DNA of 64,000 nt from Xenopus tropicalis (taxonomy: Eukaryota; Chordata; Amphibia; Anura; Pipidae). A model generated the notes under the pieces. The model was not told where the DNA came from. It did no database searches and saw only the letters and a program-made list of their open reading frames with translations. Positions 54,336 through 64,000 of the stretch are shown piece after piece. The stretch's first letter is position 1; every line of letters begins with the position of its first letter. The stretch covers positions 50,171,358-50,235,357 of the forward strand of contig NC_030683.2 of the NCBI RefSeq assembly GCF_000004195.4. Reading direction: 5' to 3'. A program made the position numbers and the translations under genes.

Positions 54336-57300
54336 GTAAGGGGGGCTTGGCTGCTACAGATTAGATGTTCTAAGATGCTGCACTTTCTTGTTATGATAAG
54401 GCTGCTGTTATTATTGAGACCTGCTTATACACAGTCCTGACCTATACTTCTGTATAACTTTTAGGGAGAGGGGTTTACCTGCTAAGCCCAAATCCCCTAT
54501 TTTAGTTAGGTCCCCATATCGACTCCTACTGTATGGTTGCACAGTCTCTTCCCGTTACTAATTATTATTCTCAGCAGTGCTTTCATTTACAGTAGGATGT
54601 GCCAATTTTCATTCTGGCACTTTAGAATTTAGCAGGATACTTAGCATTCTTAGCTCTACTAAAAAAACAGCAGGGACAGGTTTGTGGGTTAGTAATTAAG
54701 GGAACAGAGGGTGTATGGGCATCAGGTTATCTCCAAATAATGAATGATGGATACTTTATTTAAACAGTGGTTTTGGGGGGGGGGGGGGAATTGGTATATC
54801 TATAAATGCTGAAGAGTAGCTAGTGTTATCAACTGGTTCCCTTTGTTTTGATTGGTTGGCATGGGGGTTCCAGGTTGTCTTTGAATGCTAAATAGTTGGT
54901 ACAGGGATTACCAGGCTCCCTCTGAATGGGACCGGGTACAGGGTCTGCCAGGTTACACTGGGATTGTAAGTACGACATGGAGGAAAGAAAAGCACACTGT
55001 TGGTAGCAGTAGCAGAGACTGGGGCAGTTATGATGCCGAGTCCTAGATATTTATGAGTTCTTTGCAGTGAGGTAAGAAGTCTGCAGATCTGATCTCATGT
55101 AAAGGTGCCAGCAGCTGCTGTTTCACTAATGTAAACAGAAAATCATATCATTTTCCCTTATCTCCATATGTCAGTGTTTGCTCATAGACTCAGCACATGC
55201 AGGTGAATAAATCTGAGCTCTTTAATACAGCAGAGGCCAGGCTCCACGATTTTGGGTAATAAATAACCCTCTGGTCCATAATCACTTCAGAGGGCACAAC
55301 TTTAGCACATGTTATGTTTATTGTTCCGTGATTAACCATTTCTGCCACCTGACGAAATCACACTGCTGCCAGACCCTCTGGCAAATGTGCCAAGCAAATA
55401 GCAATTAATGAACCATATTCTTATTTTTGAAAATGTATTCAAAATTCTATGGTATAAATTCATTTTTAATGAATTCACTAGCTGATTTTATTAAATACAG
55501 ATGTTCTATCAATTATAATTTTAATAATAATCTTTTATTGTCTGCTGTTATTAACATTAATAGTAGGCTTTTGGCATCTTTTTCAGCGCAATGCATTTAA
55601 TGTGTAGTACTGATTTCTCTCAAACCAAATCTGTGTTTTGTTTTTAACACAAACTAGAAAGCCAAAGTCTGGAAGCCTGACCAGAGCAGTATTATCTTTT
55701 TACTTGTCCATAAATAAATCTATAATTTTAAATTGTATTTAATGACATGTATAAGTAGGTATGACACTTAAACTTAAAATGATTTGTATTATAAAGTATA
55801 CTGTAGTGTGAAGGATGAGAAAAAGGATTAATGTATCTGCTTGAACTGATTCCTATCTTATTCATCTGTCTATTTATTTTTTCTCCTTTTCTCTTACTAT
55901 CTATGTTTAACTTATTATTATAATTATTATATTGCAGAGCAGGCCATCCAAATAAATTATAGAAGGAAATAAAGGATATACAATATCATCTTTCCTATAC
56001 ACCTGTCATTATTTGTCAAAGTGTGACAGTAAGATGCTATGCACTTCACTATTAACTCTTCAGTCTTATTCACATTTGTTGTATCTTGGTTATTGGTAAA
56101 ATGCTTTTAGCAAATAATTGATGGAGAAGGCTAATGTGTCTCTGATTAGTCTGCATCTGCATGGTTGAAATTCTGCTTTATCATTGAATTATTATATTTG
56201 CGAAGCTTCAACTTTCAGAAGATGAAAGTTAGTAAGAACACAAGACATTTTATGGCTGGCAATCGTTTCTGAAGACTCTGCTTCCATAATTCTATGGACT
56301 TGTTTGTTAATATAGAGATTATTATGTTGTATTTCTATACTGTGTATCTTTGATCTAAGGCTGACAAGCTTCCAAACAGAAAAAACAGACTGACTTGTGT
56401 TTCCAGTATCCAGTGGGTTAATAATCACAGATAATTAGAAGCTAGAAAGAGATGCTAATTGTATGAATGTGGTCTGGTACTTTTCCTCCCTCTTCTGCCA
56501 ATCTAAATGGGCCAATGATAATAAACATTATATTATAATGATTACTGTAACGATAGTGTTTCTCACTTTGAGATCTTAAAATACTTTGAAATTTGTGTTT
56601 CCATCCAAAGTCATGTTACAGCTGATGATTTTTCGACCTTGAGGTCATAAAGGAAATTTTGACCTTAATACCAAGTCAGATTAAAACACATTGCAGCTAC
56701 TGTTTTAGTTGAGCAAAGGGGATTATCAGGCATTAGAAGGGCACACAATGCAGTACATTAAAAGTCATGATGTTGGGTGACACCATCACACATGGCATGA
56801 TTACATTAAGAACTGTGACTTTGTCACCTGAGTCAGATCCACACTTTGTTATTCAGGGTATTGTGAACTTCTTCACATTTTATATGAAAATGCAGGGTTT
56901 GTTTTTATAAACAGATAATGGAATATTACTTATGAACTCAAGTCTGTTAAAAGGAAATCATACTTTTTCCTTTCTATAGTTTTGACTTACAGAGATGGTA
57001 ATAATTCCCTGCCTCAGTGGCACAAACTAATTTCCCTAACACACATGAGCTAACATACTAACATTCTGATAGCCCAGGACCAATTTCACAAAAAGCCAGT
57101 TAAGCTACCAGCTCATTTTGGGGCTAAGGTAAGACACTGGAAAACTCCATTTAAACAAGGTGGAACATGGAAACCTATGTAAAATATACAGTGCTGTAAA
57201 AGATTACAATAATTATAAACATCGGTTGTAATTATTAGTAGTAGTATTGTAATGACCACTATCTATCTATCTATCTACCTTTATCACATAAAACCAAGAC

Positions 57301-60300
57301 CATTTTAGAGGTTTCTTAAACAATCTTCCCAGCCTTCAAGAGCAAAACTCAGCCTTTTAGATGTGAACCTGTTAGTGCTGATAAGGCTGCCAAAATGATT
57401 ACCAAAAACCCTTTTTATAACATGACCATAGTGTTCCAGCTTATGAAGTTCTTACTTATCAATAAGGAATAACTTGCCCTTCCCTCAGACTTCCATGGCA
57501 GCATCACCATAACTTCCTTGTAAAACATCAAGTGCATTGAGCAGTCTTCTTACCATGAGGCAGATGACATATGTCCCAACAGTCAGCCCTCTCCCAAGGT
57601 CACAGAGGAACCTTTCTTACTTACCAGTGTTGTGTAAGTTGGTTGCACTAGGATTTTTGTTTTAAATGGCACAAGTATGACACGACATTACCTGTAGGAC
57701 CAACACTTTTAGAGAAGCATCGGTTTCACTATAAATCCTTTTTTTTCTTTTATTTCAGTCCTATGTCATTCTTACAGTACAATTGAAAGCGCAATGCTAT
57801 ACCCTCATGTCCTTCTCCTGTCCTAAGCTCTCCTGTTCTTCTGTGCTTTACTCTCCTGTTCTCCTCCTGTACACTCCTTTTCCTGTTCTTCACTCTGGTA
57901 CTATGAGTATTAAATTGTATGCTTTTGCCATACATATTGTTCTCTTTTGTAAATTACTCATTCAGTTGTGTCATTTTGATACATAGTTGTTTATCCACAG
58001 TGTCAATTAAAACAATTTGAGCATTGAGCATGAAAAACATATTTTTATCCTTTTAGCTTTAATATTTGTATTTAAGAATTTGTACAATTGCTTTCTGTGA
58101 GTCATTTACATTTAGTTTTATCCTACCACATTAATAACTAGATGTAAATGTCCTTGTAAGATTTATTATTACATATTAGCCAAAGTATTTGCACAATGCA
58201 GATATGTAAGTAAGGTAACATATATATTAATTATGTATAATCTGGCAAGATAAAATAATGCAATTAAGATGCATTATTGATTTGGTATGATCATTAGATG
58301 CCTTATCCATAGACATTAATCGTGCATGTGGATATTGTGATAACACATGTAAATGGATAGGTGACAATGCACCCAGTATAGAGAATCAAGAATAGGAAAC
58401 AGCATTTCTTACAATAATTGCTCTTAACACAGTAGGCATTTAACTTAGCTCTGCTTCTTGCACTTTTCAGAGTGGCTAGATAGTAAATAATAGGGCTCAT
58501 ATCCAAAAAAAAAAAAAAAAGCTGCAAACAACTATTTTTTGCACTTTGCACACTCTATAGGAATTGCTGCAGGTCTCTGACTCATTCAGCCATGCAGGTT
58601 AATGAATGGCAGAGGGCACCCTTTGGCAGGCAGTAAGGACAAGGCTGGTCAGCGCCCCCTGATGCTGCTCTCTGCACCAATTTTTTAATCCAGTACTATG
58701 TGCTGAGTGCGGCATTCCCTTGGGGGCAAGTATTTGTTAAGGGATGTGCTCTTGAGTCCCCTAATTTTCTCGCACTTGTGCCCTGAGGCATTGCAAACAA
58801 CCCCTCATATATTTTCCTTTGTGTACTTAAATAAGCATATGACTTAGAATATTTAATTGTCTGAGAATAGCTGAGTCATTGATTTATAGGTTAACTTATC
58901 TTTTGATAAAGTTGGTTCCTGCTCACTTGCAAACAGCAAACAGTTTGGACGGAGATACATTCTATATTCTAGTATAAAATGTTTGAACTAGTAAAGGTAA
59001 CTGATGCGGAAAAGTTACACTGTAAATGTAAAAGGTGTGAGACATGTTAATGGGGGTCATTGATTTTCAGTGAAGAAAAGACTGTAAATAGTGGTGATGG
59101 AAAACTGTACAGTCACCAGGGAGATTAAAGATGTAATGCATACAGAGCTATACTGGATTTTTGCATCCTTTCAAGTTAATGATAGTGGGTAAAAGGTTTT
59201 GATACCCCCATTTTCCATATCTTTTTATGGTTATTACACTAGCCCATAATACATATTCTACACCTAAATCTTTTTGCATAGTAACATTAAATATAATGCT
59301 AATTATCTCTCCTTTTAACAATAATAAAACCTTTTAATTGTTTTATGTTATTTGTTAATATCAGTGTTATTAAAAGTGTATCTGTTTACATGTTTGGCTA
59401 AATCTGGCAGAACCCAGTAGAGCTGGAGGAGAATTGACTCTTACTATATTGTTTTAGTCAAAACCAGAAGTCTACAGAAAAAGATAAATACTCTTTCAAA
59501 AAACTATGTTGTTTAAAAATAACATATAGACAATGTAACGGTATTGAAAAGTTGCTTAGAATCATGTTTTCTTTCAATCACTTTTGCCTCCCAAATGAAA
59601 AATTGAAATAAATGCCCCAACACCCCATCACTAACCTGTTGCTAGTAGGTCTTTCTTTATTGATTAAAGCCCATATTTCTGTAAGGTTACAAGAGAAAAT
59701 AGTCTATACATAAAAGATCATTTGGTCAAGTAATCTGTAGATTCTGACAAATGCCAAAGGGGCTGCTTTAAGATGCTATAGGCAGTCACTTTTTATTGAG
59801 AGCATGTAGGAGGGTGTTTGGACCTCTATGTAGCTCCTATATGCTCTTTGTATAGCTCCACTGACAGGCACAACATCAGCCTCAGTGCAGCTACACAGAG
59901 TGGAGATCAGCCCAAAAATACAAACTTTTTTATTTTAGGCCTGATCTTCTCTGTGTATCTGCTCTCAGACCAATGTTGAGCTGCTACACAGACATGTGCT
60001 GATCCGCTTGTCTTCACCTGCTGGCAAAACACAGGCAGAGAAGAGTAAACAGTACGCCACATGTGACGGTGCCCTTATATATTACTCCCACATCCAGACT
60101 GTAAGCATGGCACTCAGAGCATATTTCAGCTCACTAAAATAGGTCCCAAACTGTCCCTACTTATTCCATTCACTTAAATAAGAAAAGCCTAATAATGCCA
60201 GTACTGGCAGTTGTCAGTCTCAAAATACATGCCTGATGTGCCAGTAGCCTTCATGTGCAGGGTCCTTTTCCACCTCTTCTATGATGCTGTATCTGTATGT

Positions 60301-61637
60301 ATTGGCACCGTTGCCCTACTGCTATTGTTTATCACTTTTCCATCATTAGAAAAGATCTTGAGCTGTTAAAACACCCCTTCTAACTGGCATAGCTCACATC
60401 CTTGGCAGCTATAAGTACAGTAAGGATGCTTTCTTTTGACAAAACCTCACTGATCCAATGTCTCTTTTCTAGACTGGGATCTCCTTCTAGCTGCACCCTC
60501 TTTGCCTTTTGTATGAGTGTAGTTTGAATACATTAATTGTTTGACCTTTATTGCTAATTGTGTCAGGCTACAAATTGTGCTGACACTTAATAAATGACAT
60601 TACTTGAGAATAACTTTGCTTTGTCTTTCACTATATGCATGCCTGTACATTGCATTAGGTGCAGCACATTAAGGTGCAAGTGATTTTTTTCTTGTATGAA
60701 TAATTATACCGAACAAAATGTTACATGACAGAGTGGTTTATTATATGCACCCCCTTCAGTTGGTTGTGGGACTACAACTACACAGTTATCGATAGGGTTA
60801 CAAAGAAGATGTTCATACTCATCTCTGAACAGGATGAGATTATTCATAATAAAGCTGTGCCTTTGCTGTCACCTCCAGCTCTATATAATTAATGAGCCAG
60901 GGTAGTACTTGAACATCTCAGATCCCACTTATAAGACATTGTGCATTGTTCTGGGATGTCTTTAGGGAAGTAGTGAAAAGAGAGGGACATGCAGACAGAG
61001 GCTATTGTACAAAGCTGGGTAAAAACTACAAAAACATTGGGCAAAGGCTCCTATAAATTCATTCTGGAATCCTTCATACAATGAATTCACCCTATTTTTG
61101 ACTTTTTTGTACATCCCCATGTATTACATGGATAGAGTTATAAGAACTTGATTGCTTGGTTGGCTTTACCCACTCCCTGTGGAAGTTGTGTCACTACAGG
61201 TAACAGGGCTGAATAAATCTCTATTTAATTACCAGACTTTCAGGAACAATGGGCTTCTGATAGCAAAAACAGCTTACACAAGGCACAGCAGGCAGGTGGG
61301 GAGCAGGTGCTGCGCTCGGTACACAAACAGAACAATGCAAGCAAAGGAGAAAAGTCTTACCCATTGCAACTGTTTACATCAGGCTTTTAAAGGTAATCCT
61401 AAAGTATATTCATTAGGCTGGCAATGAAAACCATGACAGTGATATAGGTTGCTTTCAGTTCCCTGTGATCCTAAATCCAGACGCTTCTCTTAATTTATAT
61501 AGCTCTCTAATGTGAATCCTTAGCTGAAGTATTGTCGAATTTCGCATGAAAATATCCAAAATCTTTGGAAAACATTAAGATTCTTTTTAATAACATTTTT
61601 CATTAACAGAAAATAAAAACAATTTAAAAGACACCAA
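54336..61637. other. Probable first intron of the signal-peptide gene
   Basis: Long AT-rich stretch without supported exons. Contains a G-run at 54775-54788, a (CTAT)n microsatellite at 57258-57277, an A-run at 58506-58519 and the repeat at 59715-59860. If the exon at 54290 is real, its intron continues beyond this point; large first introns are usual for neuronal or receptor genes. Confidence 0.45.
59715..59860 (+). repeat. Dispersed repeat, second copy of 78-240
   Basis: TGTAGATTCTGACAAATGCC, GGGCTGCTTTAAGATG and TTTTTATTGAGAGCATG follow the order of the copy at 78-240 with many substitutions. Confidence 0.55.
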
Positions 61638-61856
61638 GGGGCAGATTTATCAAAATGTGAGTTTAGAGCTTAATACATAAAAACTCACCCATGTCCTTTT
61701 CATTCTTATGGGATTTTTAGAAGCGTATTTATCAATGGGTGAAAGTTAGAAATCACTATTTGATAAATATGCGTCTAAAAATCCTGTAGGAATGAACAGA
61801 ATGCGGGCAAATTTTTATGTATTATGCTCTAAACTCACATTTTGATAAATCTGCCC
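61638..61856. mobile_element. Palindromic MITE with GGGGCAGATTTATCAA ends
   Basis: The left half GGGGCAGATTTATCAAAATG, AGTTTAGAGC pairs with GCTCTAAACTCACATTTTGA and TAAATCTGCCC. The centre has AGAAGCGTATTTATCAATGG facing TGATAAATATGCGTCTA. Its ends resemble the GGGGC MITEs H1-H4 but the interior is different, so it is a sister family. A decayed copy is at 3750-3925. Confidence 0.8.
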
Positions 61857-62473
61857 TGACGTAACCCATAGACATGGGCAGGACCTCAGTACTATAGCAT
61901 AGTAGACCCTACCAAATACATAGGTATAAATAACATTCATACATATTTGGCATATGATCTATAATGCAGAGTCCTTTCGTCTTCGTTTTTCATTTATTGT
62001 GGTTTTTTAAATATTTCTTTTTGTACTCAGCAGCATACATTTAAAAATCTATTTTTTAAATATTTTTTAAGTCTGCCGTGTAAATCAGTACCCCATTAAT
62101 CAGACAACATTGTAGAACAAAAAAAATCAAAACCTATAAACATAAATAAACAAAATAAAACCTAGCTGCAAATAGTTTTAGGACTATACTCTCAACCACA
62201 TAGCATAAGTGAATTGCTAAATGAACTGCTTCTTTGAGACGTTATGCCATCAAAGATAGCTTGTTAAAAAGGGAATATATAGTTGAATGTACAGAGAGAT
62301 AAATTGAACTTAGGTTTTTCATTTAGCTGGCAAAGTCAAGCCAATAAAATGTCATAGCAAATCACCAATGATTTCCCAGCTACTCTGTACTTAACTGCCT
62401 TCATTTAAAATCAGTATGCGGATCAGGGTTAGTAGCAAGAGAAGCACATTTCATATTTTACTCTATTTTATAT

Positions 62474-62931
62474 AAAGGGGTAGTTTACCTTTGAATTAAC
62501 TTTTAGTATAATGTAGAGAGTGCTATTCTGAGACAATTTGCAATTGGTCCTAATTTTTTATTACTTCTGTTTTTAAATTAATTAGGCTTTTCTCCAGCAG
62601 CTCTCCAATTTGGAATTTTAGCTGCAATCTGGTTGCTAGGGTCCAGCAACCAGGCAGTGGTTTCAAAGAGAGACAGGGATATGACTTGTGGAGGGCTTAA
62701 ATAGCAGTATTACTAATGAAAAGGAACAATAACAATAAAGTTGTAAGACTCATGGAGCAGTAGTTTTTTTGCCTGCTGGGGTCAGTGACCCTCATTTGAA
62801 AGCTGGAAAGATTTTGAACAGGAAGGCAAATAGTTTAAAAACTATTAAAAAATTAAAACCAATTAATCATTTGCTAAGAATAGGCCATCTATAACATACT
62901 AAATGTTACCCTAAAGGTGAACCACCCCTTT
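62474..62931. mobile_element. T2-type MITE, AAAGGGGTAGTTTACCTTT ends
   Basis: The left end AAAGGGGTAGTTTACCTTTG and right end AAAGGTGAACCACCCCTTTAA are inverted, with TTAA at the right junction. This matches the Xenopus T2 MITE family as I remember it (TTAAAGGGGTGGTTCACCTTT, TTAA target). The interior includes GGTTGCTAGGGTCCAGCAAC, itself a small hairpin. Non-coding. Confidence 0.8.
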
Positions 62932-63399
62932 AAAAGTGTCAGCAAATGGCTAGATACTTAATGGGTGCTGAAAGAGTTAAAAAAGGGCCTGCATCCTTAT
63001 GAAATGGCAAGTGTCGGTACTCTCTCATCAGCCAGCAACTGACAAGAGCTCTTTTTAGAATCGGAAATCCTGTTTGTGACTCTGTTAAAGTGGTGACTCA
63101 TGTCATGTAGTTTAGGGACCAGAAGCCTAAACAGCAGCTGCTTTAATATTTTGCTGGACTTACACAGGAGGTTTAAAGATGCTAAAAGGAACTGACACTG
63201 TATATATATAATAAAACACATATATGTGTCTAAAGTCATTCTTTCTGGTTAGGTGGATGGCCAGTTGATTGTCATGCTCTTTTTGCTGACCAACTTTATT
63301 ATTATGGTACCAGAGGCTGGTTGGCCAAATTGACATTTTACGGCATCACACTAAGATCATCCTTCAGTTTTAATTGACTAAATTATTTGAAAACACTAG

Positions 63400-63885
63400 G
63401 GGGCACATTTACTAATCCACGAACGGTCCGAATGCGTCCAAATATTTTTTTTTCATAATGATCGGTTTTTTTGCGACTTTTTCATCCTCGTCGCAACTTT
63501 TTCGTATTTTCCGCAACTTTTTCGTCGCCGTCGTGACTTTTTCGTATATTTTTTGCGACTTTTTTGTCGCCATTGCGCCAAGTGCAAAAGTTTCGGATTA
63601 ATTCAAGCTTCAGTATCGTGACTTTCCTTGGGCCAGGTTGGAGCTGCAGAGTGCCATTTATTCCTCTGTGAGGCTTCCAAAATCATGCAAAGTCGGAAAG
63701 GTTTTTCCGCTGTTTATGATCGTTCAATACGATAAAGTTGTGACGACGACATAGTCACGCAAAATACGATAAAGTCACGACAGCAGCGAAAAAGTCGTGA
63801 AAAATACGATAAAGTTGCGACTGCGACGAAAAATCCGAATTTTTGCCATTCGGGATTCAAATTCGTGCTTTGGTAAATCAGCCCC
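63400..63885. mobile_element. Palindromic GGGGC MITE, copy H4
   Basis: Ends GGGGCACATTTACTAATCCA and TTTGGTAAATCAGCCCC, with TAG on both sides (63397-63399, 63886-63888). The interior repeats GCGACTTTTTCGTCG-type blocks and their complements. It is more diverged internally than H2 and H3. Confidence 0.82.
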
Positions 63886-64000
63886 TAGGACTCTCTTTAG
63901 AGCCTTGTTTGCCCTGACTAGGTGTTGAGTACAGAGTTCCCTTATCCTTTGCATCCCTCAGCACTTCTGCCTTGCATATATTGTCTGATACACAAGGCAG

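Noticed and set aside
54066..54440. 124-codon ORF overlapping the candidate signal-peptide exon
   Set aside because: It is in a different frame, runs through the GTAAGG donor into intron and has no family resemblance. It is treated as upstream-ORF or chance sequence.
1..64000. tRNA or rRNA genes
   Set aside because: No cloverleaf with A and B box promoter motifs, and no rRNA-like block, was seen on either strand by eye; a covariance-model scan was not possible.

Overview
This is vertebrate nuclear DNA, almost certainly from a clawed frog (Xenopus). The exons are short and intron-split with GT/AG junctions and the background is AT-rich. The repeats are amphibian in character: CR1/L2 elements ending in TATGTAAC octamers, Penelope-like remains, and many palindromic MITEs with GGGGC(T/A)GATTTA, AAAGGGGTAGTTTACC or CAGTGATCCCCAACC ends. 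Nothing bacterial is present. Coding sequence is a small fraction; most of the window is introns and transposable-element debris.

Layout. (1) 10.1-19.8 kb, + strand: the last three coding exons, stop codon and poly(A) signals of HGSNAT, the lysosomal heparan-sulfate acetyltransferase. A 5'-truncated CR1-type LINE with an uninterrupted 772-codon endonuclease/reverse-transcriptase ORF lies antisense in its penultimate intron. (2) 19.8-39.3 kb: intergenic DNA with an LTR, a degraded Penelope-like element carrying a GIY-YIG endonuclease remnant, an 820-bp inverted repeat, two roughly 490-bp hairpin MITEs and other repeats. (3) 39.3-52.8 kb: a block bounded by two copies of one hAT-like element, each filled with a 34-bp minisatellite. 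Inside it is a complete 11-exon gene on the - strand (46322 to 43282) for a stand-alone Ste20/GCK-type kinase of about 359 residues with all catalytic motifs. The kinase has a TATA box, an upstream ZNF143-type site and, beyond that, a 17-unit 60-bp minisatellite whose units carry a degenerate form of the same motif. (4) 53.3-54.3 kb, + strand: a candidate 5' UTR and first coding exon of a signal-peptide protein; the rest to 64 kb looks like its first intron, with more MITEs.

The most interesting observation is that the 8 bp immediately outside the two hAT-like copies (39330-39337 and 52822-52829) are both CTATGGAA, while the inner flanks do not match. This fits the whole 13.5-kb block, kinase gene included, having moved as one composite hAT unit. 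It is an inference and needs an empty-site comparison. The kinase itself looks like a member of a frog-specific MINK/TNIK/MAP4K4-like group that lacks the CNH domain.
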